Positions 1 through 8,761 of a stretch of 64,000 bases of DNA are shown here, in pieces. Source of the stretch: Gemmatimonadaceae bacterium. Its GTDB lineage: Bacteria > Gemmatimonadota > Gemmatimonadetes > Gemmatimonadales > Gemmatimonadaceae. Under the pieces are notes generated by a model that did not search any database, was not told the DNA's origin, and saw only the letters and a list, made by a program, of their open reading frames with translations. Numbering within the stretch: the first letter of the stretch is position 1; the number at the start of each line of letters is the position of its first letter. The position numbers and the translations under genes are program-made. Where the stretch lies: the NCBI GenBank assembly GCA_020851455.1, contig JADZCT010000020.1, forward strand, positions 124,001-188,000. Direction: 5' to 3'.

Positions 1-1267
1 CGAAGTAGCCGCGCATCACCTGCGGGCCACGAAGGAGAACCTCGCCCACCTCTCCATCCGGCAACTCGCGCCCCGGATGGTCAACATGCACCACCTTCAC
101 GTGGACGTCGGGCAACGGCAGGCCCACCGATCCGACCTTGTTCACTCCATGCACTGGATTCCCGCAGGCGGCAATGAGCGACTCCGTGAGCCCCCACGCT
201 TCGGTCACGCGCGCTCCGGTCAGTTTCTCGAACCTTCGCCTCGTCTCCGCCATCAACGGCGCGGCCCCACACGCCCAGAGCCGCACAGAACGGAACCGCC
301 CGTGGGCGCGCTGTGCCTTGCGGCTGCTAAGGATCGCGTTGTAGAGCGTAGGCACTCCGCAGAACACCACCGGGCGAAACCGCGCGATTGAGCGCACCAC
401 GTCGCTGATGTTCCGCGGATCGGGGATCAGGCCAAGCGGGTGCCTGCCCGTAATGCACACCCCCTGCACCAGGCTCGCCGCGTACGAGTGAAAGAGGGGG
501 AGCGGGAGGAGCACGCCATCGTCGGCATGCTGGAGTGCGCCCGCTGCCCACGCCCGGAACTGCACCGCGGTGGCGATGAGTCCCTTGTGCCACGCTGGCA
601 CACCCTTCGGCGTTCCCGTCGTTCCGCCGGAATAAAGGATCATCGCGTCGTCCTCCGGCCCTGGCAAAGGGGCCGTGATTCGCTCCCCGCGTTGGCGGCC
701 CAGGAAGGCGTTCCATCTTGCATCCCCAGGCCGCACGGTTACGCGATGGCCCAGGCGTCGCTCCATTAGCACGGTGAACACCGCGCGCAGTGGCAGCGGA
801 AAGTAGTCCTTGATGCTCGTCGCGACGATCCGCTCGACGCCCGCGCCGGCGCTCGCCGCCTTCACGCGCTCGTAGAACGGATCCAGCGTGATGACTACGC
901 GGGGCGCAAGCGCCTGAAGCCGCGCGGCAATTTCATCGGAAGTGAAGGCAGGGTTAAGCGGGCACACTATCGCGCCAAGACGCCACGCCCCGAACTCGGA
1001 GATCACGAACTGCGGGCAGTTCGGGAGGACGAGCACGACACGGTCTCCGCGCCCAACTCCCAGTTCAGCGAAGGCGCACGCGCACGCGTCCGCGTCACGT
1101 GCCAGGTCGCGCCACGTGATTGTCCGGCCCTTGAACCACAGCGCCGGGCCCCGCGGGATTTCCCGCGCGGCGTCCATCAGGTAGTCGAGCAGCGTCCGGT
1201 CAGGATACGGCTCGAGCGACCTGGGAACTCCGGGATCGTACTTGGCGTGGAATCTGTCGGCTGGCAC
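1..1267 (-). CDS. Long-chain acyl-CoA ligase, FadD-like (3' end outside window)
   Basis: Adenylate-forming enzyme that would activate a fatty acid to its acyl-CoA with ATP. About 422 N-terminal residues are visible; the C-terminal part lies beyond base 1. The phosphate-binding loop ILYSGGTTGTPKG and the later TEAWGLTES motif of the AMP-binding family are both present. The start is a GTG at 1267: an in-frame TGA lies only five codons upstream with no other start between, and no ATG occurs until well into the domain. It is divergent from the M20 peptidase gene, with 36 bp between starts. Substrate chain length cannot be read from the sequence; another acyl-CoA synthetase class is possible. Confidence 0.88.
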   Translation of the reverse strand, partial: MPADRFHAKYDPGVPRSLEPYPDRTLLDYLMDAAREIPRGPALWFKGRTITWRDLARDADACACAFAELGVGRGDRVVLVLPNCPQFVISEFGAWRLGAIVCPLNPAFTSDEIAARLQALAPRVVITLDPFYERVKAASAGAGVERIVATSIKDYFPLPLRAVFTVLMERRLGHRVTVRPGDARWNAFLGRQRGERITAPLPGPEDDAMILYSGGTTGTPKGVPAWHKGLIATAVQFRAWAAGALQHADDGVLLPLPLFHSYAASLVQGVCITGRHPLGLIPDPRNISDVVRSIARFRPVVFCGVPTLYNAILSSRKAQRAHGRFRSVRLWACGAAPLMAETRRRFEKLTGARVTEAWGLTESLIAACGNPVHGVNKVGSVGLPLPDVHVKVVHVDHPGRELPDGEVGEVLLRGPQVMRGYF

Positions 1268-1291
1268 GGTGCGGGGCCGGAGTCAGCGGCC

Positions 1292-1297
1292 TATCTT
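1292..1297 (+). promoter_or_regulatory. -10-like box TATCTT, 6 nt before ATG (leaderless type)
   Basis: TATCTT is followed by 6 nt and the ATG at 1304. There is no Shine-Dalgarno between them and no recognisable -35. The same arrangement recurs in the window and supports 1304 as the start. Confidence 0.6.
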
Positions 1298-1303
1298 CCG
1301 AAT

Positions 1304-2620
1304 ATGCATCCCGAATCCTCGCCGTCCAGTCGCCTGATGCAGCACTCACGCCTTGCGATATCCGTGGCGGTCACCGCGCTTGCCTTCTGCGTCGCACCAG
1401 CGCTTTCGCAGGGGACGCTCGTTACGAACGACCCGGCCATTCGCCGCGCGTTCGATGCAATTCAGTCATGGAACAACTGGATCGTCGAGAACCAGATCTC
1501 GATCTGCGAAATCCCCGCGCCACCGTTCAGGGAACAGGCACGCGCAGAGGAGTTCCGGAAGCGCATGATTGCACTCGGCTACGCCAATGCCAGGATTGAC
1601 GCCGCAGGCAACGTGATCGCCGAGCGGCCTGGCAAGGGCGGCGGCCCGACCGTGATGATTTCCGGGCATCTCGATACGGTGTTCCCCGAGGGCACCGACG
1701 TGACCGTGAAGCGCGAGGGAGAGCGGCTCACTGGTGCCGGCATTGGCGACGATTGCCGCGGCCTCGCGGTGATTCTCGCGCTCGGGCGCGCGCTGAACGA
1801 GGCGAAGGTGGAAACACGCGGCACCGTGATCCTGGTTGCAAATGTGGGTGAAGAGGGACCTGGCAACCTACGCGGCGTGCGGGAGCTCTTCACCAACTCG
1901 CTGAAGGGCCGCGTTGACCAGTACATCTCGGTTGACGGCACCGGCTTTGGCGTAACGGCGCGCGCCGTGGGCAGCAAGCGGTACAACGTCGTGTTCACCG
2001 GACCCGGCGGCCACAGCTATGGCGCATTCGGGAACGTGCCCAGCGCCATCCACGCCATGGGCCGCGCGATCTCCAGTATCGGAGATCTCGTGCCGCCCGC
2101 GGGAACGAAGACCACGTTCAACGTTGGTGTCGTGAAGGGCGGCACCTCCGTCAACACGATCTCGCCAAACGCCGAGATGGAAGTTGACATGCGCTCCGAG
2201 TCCCTCGGCAACCTCGATCAGATGGAGCGGCTCATCAAGGCAGCTATCGCGAAGGGCGTGGACGCGGAAAACGCAAGATGGCCCGGCGCCCGCGGCAAGA
2301 TCACGGTGCGCTACGACACGATCGGCATCCGGCCCGTGGGCCCTGTTCCGCAGACCGATTCGACGCCAATCGTGCGGCTCGCCGTTGAAGCCGCCCAGGC
2401 CCTGGGAGAAAGAGCGCCGGTGGGCGCAAGCAGCACGGACGCCAATCTGCCGATGAGTCTTGGTATCCCGGCAATCACCATTGATGGAGGCGGCCGCGGC
2501 GGCAACGCGCACGCCGCCGGCGAATGGTACGAAGACGGGCCGGCCGGGTACAAAGGCCCGCAGTGGGCATTACTGTTGGTGACTTCACTGGCCGGGGTCG
2601 TCGGCCGAACCACGCCATAG
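1304..2620 (+). CDS. Exported M20 family metallopeptidase
   Basis: Zinc-dependent amidohydrolase or peptidase of the M20 clan, 438 residues, probably periplasmic. Residues 16-36 form a signal peptide ending near ALS-QG. Metal-ligand motifs are visible in order: GHLDT (H122, D124), GIGDD (D149/D150), the catalytic pair GEE (E183, E184), D211 and a terminal NAHAAGE histidine. An in-frame ATG at 1247 would overlap the divergent ligase gene and adds nothing recognisable; ATG 1304 sits 6 nt after TATCTT and ATG 1337 is a fallback. Closest in style to tripeptidase/ArgE-DapE-like enzymes; the real substrate is unknown. The next gene follows after 13 bp. Confidence 0.85.
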   Translation: MHPESSPSSRLMQHSRLAISVAVTALAFCVAPALSQGTLVTNDPAIRRAFDAIQSWNNWIVENQISICEIPAPPFREQARAEEFRKRMIALGYANARIDAAGNVIAERPGKGGGPTVMISGHLDTVFPEGTDVTVKREGERLTGAGIGDDCRGLAVILALGRALNEAKVETRGTVILVANVGEEGPGNLRGVRELFTNSLKGRVDQYISVDGTGFGVTARAVGSKRYNVVFTGPGGHSYGAFGNVPSAIHAMGRAISSIGDLVPPAGTKTTFNVGVVKGGTSVNTISPNAEMEVDMRSESLGNLDQMERLIKAAIAKGVDAENARWPGARGKITVRYDTIGIRPVGPVPQTDSTPIVRLAVEAAQALGERAPVGASSTDANLPMSLGIPAITIDGGGRGGNAHAAGEWYEDGPAGYKGPQWALLLVTSLAGVVGRTTP

Positions 2621-2633
2621 CGCGGGAGGGAAA

Positions 2634-3110
2634 GTGAACAGGCGCGGGTTCTTGGGATCGCTCACGCTCGGCGTTGCTGGTGTGATGTTGGCGCGAAAAA
2701 GCGCCGATAGTGCTACGATACCTCAATCGAAAGCGACTCTGCCTACGATGACGGTTTACAAGACACCGGCGTGCGGGTGCTGCAAAGACTGGATGAAGCA
2801 CATCGAACGCGCCGGGTTCAAAGTGAAGGCCGTTGACATGGACGACCTTACCGCGGCAAAGCGGTCAGCCGGCGTACCGCAGGCACTCGAGAGCTGCCAC
2901 ACGGCACTCGTTGGCCCCTATGTGGTGGAAGGCCACGTTCCAGCGGATCTCATCAAGAAGATGCTGGATGAGACGCCAAAGATCGCAGGACTGGCTGTTC
3001 CCGGGATGGTTGTCGGGTCGCCGGGGATGGAGCAGGGAAACGTCAGGCAGCCGTATGCCATCATTGCGTTCACCCGCGCCGGCCAATCGAGCGTTTACGC
3101 GCGCCGGTAG
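2634..3110 (+). CDS. DUF411 protein with Tat signal (probable metal binding)
   Basis: A 158-residue exported protein. The N-terminus MNRRGFLGSL carries an RRxFL twin-arginine motif followed by a hydrophobic stretch, so it is probably exported folded. The mature part has the DUF411 pattern: a thioredoxin-like start VYKTPACGCCKDW (C47, C49, C50) and a later ESCHTA (C88, H89). DUF411 proteins are often found with copper-handling genes, so a copper-binding role is plausible but not proven. Start is GTG 2634 after a GGGAGGGAA Shine-Dalgarno. It probably shares a transcript with the peptidase upstream. Confidence 0.82.
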   Translation: MNRRGFLGSLTLGVAGVMLARKSADSATIPQSKATLPTMTVYKTPACGCCKDWMKHIERAGFKVKAVDMDDLTAAKRSAGVPQALESCHTALVGPYVVEGHVPADLIKKMLDETPKIAGLAVPGMVVGSPGMEQGNVRQPYAIIAFTRAGQSSVYARR

Positions 3111-3168
3111 CACTGGCACGACAAAACGATGATCCCGGGCTCCCCTCCCTGCACGGGCCAACGGACAA

Positions 3169-3241
3169 CTGGGGCGGCTGGACTCGAACCAGCAACATCC
3201 GCATTAACAGTGCGGCGCTCTGCCAATTGAGCTACACCCCA
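3169..3241 (-). tRNA. tRNA-Asn (GTT)
   Basis: Read on the minus strand this folds as a complete cloverleaf: 7-bp acceptor, D arm GCTC/GAGC, anticodon stem CCGCA/TGCGG with loop CTGTTAA (anticodon GTT), and T arm GCTGG-TTCGAGT-CCAGC. It is 73 nt including a G discriminator; CCA is not encoded. Confidence 0.96.
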
Positions 3242-3354
3242 TCGCTCTCGGATCCGGCGCGGCAGCACCGCCGGGACGCAGAAACCTAGCAGCCCAAGCG
3301 CCGATTTCCAGCCCGCAGACCAACCGCCGGAACTCCCAGACCTGGCCGGCTGCC

Positions 3355-3360
3355 TATCTT
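3355..3360 (+). promoter_or_regulatory. -10-like box TATCTT, 6 nt before ATG (leaderless type)
   Basis: TATCTT then CCCGTG then the ATG at 3367. Box and spacing are the same as upstream of the M20 peptidase. It favours ATG 3367 over the GTG at 3364. Confidence 0.6.
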
Positions 3361-3366
3361 CCCGTG

Positions 3367-3888
3367 ATGAATCGGACTCCCCTTTTCTTCACGGCTGCCG
3401 TCCTCCTTGGCTGCTCCGGCCCCAAGGACGCCACCCCCGCGCGCACCGCTGACGAAGTATTGGCCGACGCCGCCGCCGCCAAGTCGCTGCCGCCCGAGAA
3501 GTACGTCAGCCCCACCGCCGGGTTCGACCTCTCGCTCCCCGGCGCCTGGACGGGACGGTACCGCGCAACGGAGCAGAAGGACTCGACCTTCGGATCCCAC
3601 CTGGCGATTGACTTCCGGTTCGTGCCCGACAGCGGATCCAGGGCGCCATCGCTCACCCTCGTAACCATCCGCGTCTTCTCGAAGGCTGCGTGGGCGAAAG
3701 TCTCGGCGCTGCCAGCGCCGATAGGCGCCGTGCTGGGCGAGCGTGGCGACGATGTCTTCGTGCTGTCGCTCCCGCGCGAGAATCCATACCCGGCGTCATC
3801 TCCCGAGGCACCAATCTACGACCGGCTGATCATCTCGCTGGCCCAGGGTGGCCAGCAGGTACACCTCTCGCCTCACCCGCTACAGTAA
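3367..3888 (+). CDS. Hypothetical lipoprotein
   Basis: A 173-residue exported protein of unknown function. The N-terminus has a short hydrophobic segment ending in the lipobox LLGC with the lipidated cysteine at position 16. A Pro/Ala-rich linker follows, then a small domain with the phrase SPTAGFDLSLPGAW, which resembles the opening of many bacterial cell-surface 'PsbP-like' or stress-response lipoproteins. I do not recognise the family. It lies 19 bp upstream of the aminotransferase gene in the same direction, which need not mean a shared role. Confidence 0.7.
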   Translation: MNRTPLFFTAAVLLGCSGPKDATPARTADEVLADAAAAKSLPPEKYVSPTAGFDLSLPGAWTGRYRATEQKDSTFGSHLAIDFRFVPDSGSRAPSLTLVTIRVFSKAAWAKVSALPAPIGAVLGERGDDVFVLSLPRENPYPASSPEAPIYDRLIISLAQGGQQVHLSPHPLQ

Positions 3889-3907
3889 CCGAACCCGGCA
3901 TTATTCC

Positions 3908-5107
3908 ATGACAAAGCCGATTCCAGCCCAGCGACTCGATCTGCTCGCTGTCGAGGGCGCTTTTGCCGTCGCCGCGGCAGCGCGCGCGGTAGAAGAGTCC
4001 GGACGCGAGGTTGTGCACCTGGAGTTCGGGCAGCCCGACTTCCCGTCGCCACCGCACGCCACCGCAGCCGCAATTCGCGCCCTCGAGGCAGACGACGCGA
4101 AGTACACCGCACCCGCGGGAATCCCGGAACTTCGCGAGGCGGTGGTCGCCTACGCGCGCATGCGCGGTATTCCCGCCGAACGCGGCAACGTGGTCGTGAC
4201 CTCGTCGGCCAAACCGATGCTCCAGTACGCAATGCTCGCAACCGTGAACCCGGGCGACGAAGTCCTGATCCCCACGACAGGATTCCCGATCTATCCGTCC
4301 ATCGTGCGGTTTGCCGGCGGCACCGTACACACTTACTCGGTGGCGCTCACGGACTCCGGCTGGCAGCTCGACTGGGACACGCTCGACGCAGCGCTCTCGC
4401 CACGCACGCGGGCCATCCTGCTCAACTCTCCGCACAACCCAACCGGGTGGACAGCCACCCGCGCCGACCTCGAGCGCATCGCGCGCATCGCCGAGGAGCG
4501 CAACCTGTGGATAATCAGCGACGAAATTTACAGCGGGCTCGCGTTCGACTACCCGGAGGGTATCTCCCCGTCGGCTGCCGCGATTCCAGGCATGCTCGAC
4601 CGTACGATCATCGTGGACGGGTTCAGTAAGCGGTGGTCAATGACCGGATGGCGGCTGGGCTTCGGCATCGTGCCCAAGGAGCTATTCAAGGGCATGGTTG
4701 ACCTCGTGATCAACAATACGTCGTGCGCGCCGCCATTTATCCAGCGCGGCGGACTCGCCGCCATCAGCGGCCCGCAGGATGCGGTGCATGCGCTTCGTGA
4801 GTCCCTGCGCAAGCGGCGCGACCGCTTCGTGGCCGGACTGAATACCATTCCCGGGAGGCGGTGCGCACCGCCGGCGGGGGCGTTCTACGCATTCGTGGAC
4901 ATGAGCGCGCTGATCGCGACGACGAAGCTGGGCACCGATGCGTTCGCCAGCCGGCTTCTGCGGGAGTTCGGCGTGGCAGGGTGCGCAGGCACCGACTTCG
5001 GCCCAACAGGCGAGGGCTTTGTGCGATTCTCTTTCGCTACGGCAGCCGAGAAGCTCGATCGCGCAATTGAACTCCTCGCCGAGGCATCGCACGCATTCGG
5101 CGCGTAG
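3908..5107 (+). CDS. PLP-dependent class I/II aminotransferase
   Basis: Fold-type I aminotransferase, 399 residues, close to the aspartate-aminotransferase subgroup. Visible landmarks are the substrate-side motif FGQPDF near the N-terminus, SPHNPTG (Asn contacting PLP), SDEIYSGL (Asp contacting the pyridine nitrogen and the Tyr two residues on), the Schiff-base lysine in DGFSKRWSMTGWRLG, and a C-terminal arginine in EGFVRFSF that usually binds the substrate carboxylate. An ATG at 3908 starts the conserved part; an earlier start at 3848 would overlap the lipoprotein gene. The amino-acid specificity cannot be set from sequence alone. Confidence 0.88.
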   Translation: MTKPIPAQRLDLLAVEGAFAVAAAARAVEESGREVVHLEFGQPDFPSPPHATAAAIRALEADDAKYTAPAGIPELREAVVAYARMRGIPAERGNVVVTSSAKPMLQYAMLATVNPGDEVLIPTTGFPIYPSIVRFAGGTVHTYSVALTDSGWQLDWDTLDAALSPRTRAILLNSPHNPTGWTATRADLERIARIAEERNLWIISDEIYSGLAFDYPEGISPSAAAIPGMLDRTIIVDGFSKRWSMTGWRLGFGIVPKELFKGMVDLVINNTSCAPPFIQRGGLAAISGPQDAVHALRESLRKRRDRFVAGLNTIPGRRCAPPAGAFYAFVDMSALIATTKLGTDAFASRLLREFGVAGCAGTDFGPTGEGFVRFSFATAAEKLDRAIELLAEASHAFGA

Positions 5108-5159
5108 ACAGCCGGGTTGCTGCCGCGGCCGCATTCGGTCTCGACTGGAACACCAGTGG

Positions 5160-7646
5160 TCATCGCGTCCAGATGGCGATGAGTCCGCACCACTTTCCGT
5201 TTCCCGCGCCGCCAAACTTGACGGGAACGGTCGCCGGTCCCGCGAATACCTCGATGCCGTGAATCGCGTCGGGCGGCGGCAGCATCGCAAGGTTGACTGC
5301 CTGCGGAGCGCTGCCCAGTCGGCCGAAGCCGGCTGACGATGCCACGTCCTCCGCAACCGGTATACCGTCAACCATCACCTTCGGGTAGCATGGCTGGTTG
5401 CTGAAGTTCTGGATCATCACGCGCGGCATGGTGGCCACGACGGTGCCATCGCCACGATCGGCCACCTTCAGCGCGGGCACGTTCGTGAGCAGTTGCCACG
5501 TCGCCGATGGATTGCGCTTCTCGATTTCAGCGCGTGAGATCGTTCGCGTTGCGAGCTTGTTCAGGCGGCGATCCTCGAACTCGTCCAGGCGGTCGAGCCC
5601 TGCAACCCGGCGGTCGCCCACTATCCGGACGGTATCGAGCGAGGGAAGCCGCGCGGCGTCGAGGATGATTGGCACCGTGTTGCGGCCTGGGGCAATTGCG
5701 GCCGACACCTTCCCGGGCAGAAACCCGATCTTCCGCGCCACTACCACCAGGCGCCCCGCTCGGGCATCGGGCACGAGCACGCGTCCGTCCTCCGCCGTGA
5801 TGAGCGTGCGCGAGCCGCCGCCGGGAAGCTCAAGGTCGAGCCGTACGTCCGGCAGCGGCACGCTGCCTGCACTGGTGGCCATGACTTCCACCACGGCGAC
5901 CAGCGAGTCTGGAAGCGCGGCGCCGGTCCATGGCGCGGTCCGGTGCAGCGCCAGGTCGGCACTTAAGAAGGCATCGTCAGGGTCGAGGCGAACGGTTCGC
6001 ACGTCACCGAGAAGGTCCGCCGAGGCGCGAATCACGAGCGGCACGTCGCGCGGCACGCCGCAGAGTCGCCACGTCCCGTCTGCACCCGTAAATGTTCCAA
6101 CGCTCTTGCCGGCCCATCCAAGGTTCCGGTCGCGGTCGGTGCTCGCGCCCACCATTCGGAATGATCCCTGCCACGTCGCAGTTACGACTGCATCGCGCAC
6201 CGTGCGCCCGCTCGTATCTCGCACCACGCCGCGGAGCAGCGACTCGCCTGCCCCTGCTGAGTCGCCGCACGCCGCCTTGAGCAGTTGTTCGCGTGTTGGA
6301 ATGCGCACTGTATCGGGGTGCGCGCGCGCGCTTACTTCTACTTCGTGCCGGACGGCTTCCACTCCAAGCGAATCCATCAACGGCGTGCTGACCCTGAGGT
6401 CGTACCGGCCCTCGAGCACCGGCGCGATGCGCGCACGCCCGGTCGAATCGAGCGTTGCGCGGTAATCGGTGCCGTCGAGGCGCGTGCCTGCCCCGCGAAG
6501 CGTCACTTTCGGATCGTGAGCAATCGCCACGACATCCAGTGAAGCGCCGCTTGCCCGGTAGAGGGTCGAGTCCGCCTGCCGCACGCTCACCACCTCGCCG
6601 CCGGTCACGTTGAGCTCGGCAAGTTCGAGCGCGTTCGGCTGGCGCATCACGCGCCGTGTGCCGGCGTCGGCTACTGCGCCGGCACGGCGCGCAACCGGCA
6701 TGCGGATGCTCCACTTCGCGATGAACCACCCTCCCGTGCCCAACCGTGCGTACTCGATACGTCCGCCGGCATCGGCCTTCGCGACCGCATCGGGCATGCT
6801 GGTGTAGCGAAAGTCCATCCAGCGGAGTTCCGCCGTGTGGCGGTCAAGCCAGAACGTTCCCTCGATATCGCGGAAATCCCGACGATCCTTCGCGGGGCGG
6901 AACGCGACGCCCAACAGCGAATCGGCCTCCGTTCGCGGCCACACCACCTGGAAGCAATGGTTGGCGGCGAACGAGTCCGACAACAGCGCGTCTCCGTCCG
7001 GTGCGTGGTAGACCGTTTCGCCTTTCTCTGGCACAACGTACCCGTACGCTGCCAGTGATTCGGCCGGAACGCTCCGGAAGGCATGCGAGGTGGGGCCCGT
7101 CGTTGACCGGACATCGAGCCGCCTGACGATCCTGCCCGACGGGTCCAGCGTTCGTTCGTACTCGATCCACTCGGCGATCAGCGGCTTGTCGCCTGAGACG
7201 AGCTGTGCCGATGCCAGCGCCTTGCGCGCCTCTTCCCATGCACGCGCCACCAGCGCGCCGGAATCAGGCTTCACGCGGCACGCGTTCTCCCCCTTCACCT
7301 CGACAGCGGCAAGCGACACCGCGGCGCCTGAAAGGACAACGTTCACGATGACGGTATCGCGTGTCGCTACCGCAACCGCCGGGCCTTGCGTTGGGCGGTA
7401 GCCGATGCGCAGGGCACGAACCGCGTATCGCCCCGGCGCCGGCAGCGTCATGATGAACGCCCCGCGCTCCGTTGTCAGCGCCCGGGCCACGCGTCCCGAG
7501 TCACCGTTCGCCGTAACGATCACGCCAGCCGCCGGCGTCAGCGAGTCGGGCAGCGTGACGGTGCCACGAACGGTCTGCGATGCCGCCGGGAAAGCTGCAA
7601 CTGCCGTTGGCAGGGCCGCCCGTAGCAGGAGACTGCTGCACCTCAT
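5160..7646 (-). CDS. Exported protein with carboxypeptidase-regulatory repeats and terminal TonB plug domain
   Basis: An 828-residue exported protein. After a signal peptide (residues 1-25) there is a carboxypeptidase-regulatory-like beta sandwich (VRGTVTLPDS...), a long middle region with two further Ig-like segments, and at the end a TonB-dependent-receptor plug-like domain (NVPALKV..., VMVDGIPV, IHGIEVFAG). The 22-strand barrel that normally follows a plug is absent: the protein stops about 20 residues later. Possibly a surface or periplasmic partner rather than a transporter. The start at ATG 7646 is fixed by TATCTT-6 nt-ATG and by the signal peptide; longer frames read into the upstream gene. 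Function unknown. Confidence 0.78.
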   Translation of the reverse strand: MRCSSLLLRAALPTAVAAFPAASQTVRGTVTLPDSLTPAAGVIVTANGDSGRVARALTTERGAFIMTLPAPGRYAVRALRIGYRPTQGPAVAVATRDTVIVNVVLSGAAVSLAAVEVKGENACRVKPDSGALVARAWEEARKALASAQLVSGDKPLIAEWIEYERTLDPSGRIVRRLDVRSTTGPTSHAFRSVPAESLAAYGYVVPEKGETVYHAPDGDALLSDSFAANHCFQVVWPRTEADSLLGVAFRPAKDRRDFRDIEGTFWLDRHTAELRWMDFRYTSMPDAVAKADAGGRIEYARLGTGGWFIAKWSIRMPVARRAGAVADAGTRRVMRQPNALELAELNVTGGEVVSVRQADSTLYRASGASLDVVAIAHDPKVTLRGAGTRLDGTDYRATLDSTGRARIAPVLEGRYDLRVSTPLMDSLGVEAVRHEVEVSARAHPDTVRIPTREQLLKAACGDSAGAGESLLRGVVRDTSGRTVRDAVVTATWQGSFRMVGASTDRDRNLGWAGKSVGTFTGADGTWRLCGVPRDVPLVIRASADLLGDVRTVRLDPDDAFLSADLALHRTAPWTGAALPDSLVAVVEVMATSAGSVPLPDVRLDLELPGGGSRTLITAEDGRVLVPDARAGRLVVVARKIGFLPGKVSAAIAPGRNTVPIILDAARLPSLDTVRIVGDRRVAGLDRLDEFEDRRLNKLATRTISRAEIEKRNPSATWQLLTNVPALKVADRGDGTVVATMPRVMIQNFSNQPCYPKVMVDGIPVAEDVASSAGFGRLGSAPQAVNLAMLPPPDAIHGIEVFAGPATVPVKFGGAGNGKWCGLIAIWTR

Positions 7647-7652
7647 GCCATG

Positions 7653-7658
7653 AAGATA
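7653..7658 (-). promoter_or_regulatory. -10-like box TATCTT, 6 nt before ATG (leaderless type)
   Basis: On the minus strand TATCTT-CATGGC-ATG. It lies in the 22-bp gap between the YVTN gene and the plug-domain gene, so the latter can be transcribed on its own. Confidence 0.62.
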
Positions 7659-7668
7659 TCTCGGGCGA

Positions 7669-8703
7669 CTACCTCCCGAGCACGAGCACGTGGAACGAGC
7701 CCGGCACCATTGACGCGCGGCCGCGGCCACCAGCCGGTGGCGTCGCCTCCGCGCTGTACCTGGCAGTCGCGGTGTACAGGGTATGGCTCTTCTCGTCAAT
7801 CGTCATGGTGCGCGCCCGCGGTTCCGTCGCCGCATTGCCAAGGACTGTGTACTTGTCGGGCGTATCCTCGTGAATGACGGTGATATTCCCGTCGCCGCAC
7901 GATGCGAACACGAGCTGCAGCCCGCTGTCGAACGCCGCGGCGTCCGCACCAGAACAAATGGGCGGCGTCGCCACCGTCTTGCCAGTCGCGTAGTCTACCA
8001 CGGCGATCGTCTTGCTCTCGTTGCACGCGGCGAAGAGCCGCTTGTGCGCGCGGTCAATCGCGAGGCCGGTCGGGGCGGTGCAACCGGCCAGCGGCCACGC
8101 TGCCTTTACTTCCAGAGTCCTTGCGTCGAATGCGAAGACGCGGTTCCCCTCCTCGTCGTTGACGAAGATCGTGCCCGCCAGGTCCGACTGCCCCGTCTCG
8201 AGCGTACCATCTGTCTTTGCTGTGCCAAGCACTTTGCCGGTAGCGGCATCCAGCGCCGTCGTGTTGTGCCCCGAGTGGTTGAACGTGAACACGCGCTTCG
8301 AGAACGGATCGTAGAGAATGGCGTCCGGGTTTCTGCCGGTCACGGTCACCTTTGCGATCTGCTTGAGCGACTTGAGGTCGAATATGGTCACCGTCGAGTC
8401 GCCGCCGTTGCTCGTATAGCCGCGCCCGAACTCCGGCGCCAGCGCGATGCCATGCACGCCGTGCGTCGAATCAATCGTGCCCACCAGCTTCGACGCCTTC
8501 AGATCAACAACCTGCACCATGCTGGCCCCGCCGCGCGAGATGAACAGGCGGCCGGCGTCGGAATCGAAAGTGAGGTAGTCCCACCCGCCGTCTATCCCGA
8601 GCGGAATGGTCTTTGTCACGTGGAACGTGGTTCCCTGCCAAGCGGCCGCTCCGAGTGCCGCCGCTGCGCTCACCGCGATGAGGATTCTGCGGATCGGCTT
8701 CAT
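7669..8703 (-). CDS. YVTN-family beta-propeller protein
   Basis: A 344-residue exported protein built of about 40-residue repeats of the YncE/YVTN type (for example GGWDYLTFDSDAGRLFIS, GRNPDAILYDPFSKRVFTFN, and similar blades to the end), predicted to form a beta propeller in the periplasm. Residues 1-23 are a signal peptide. Start ATG 8703 follows AGGAG at good distance. It is the last gene after the RND permease (58 bp gap) and may be co-transcribed with the efflux operon. YncE-like proteins have been linked to metal or DNA binding in single cases; no specific role can be claimed here. Confidence 0.82.
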   Translation of the reverse strand: MKPIRRILIAVSAAAALGAAAWQGTTFHVTKTIPLGIDGGWDYLTFDSDAGRLFISRGGASMVQVVDLKASKLVGTIDSTHGVHGIALAPEFGRGYTSNGGDSTVTIFDLKSLKQIAKVTVTGRNPDAILYDPFSKRVFTFNHSGHNTTALDAATGKVLGTAKTDGTLETGQSDLAGTIFVNDEEGNRVFAFDARTLEVKAAWPLAGCTAPTGLAIDRAHKRLFAACNESKTIAVVDYATGKTVATPPICSGADAAAFDSGLQLVFASCGDGNITVIHEDTPDKYTVLGNAATEPRARTMTIDEKSHTLYTATARYSAEATPPAGGRGRASMVPGSFHVLVLGR

Positions 8704-8761
8704 TGTATTGCTCCTGGTGTGAATGGGCTGCGTGAAAAGACCGGATGCTGTATCCGCGGGC

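Noticed and set aside
3169-3241. tRNA-Asn as an integration site
   Set aside because: No integrase, no direct repeat of the tRNA 3' end and no change in gene character nearby.
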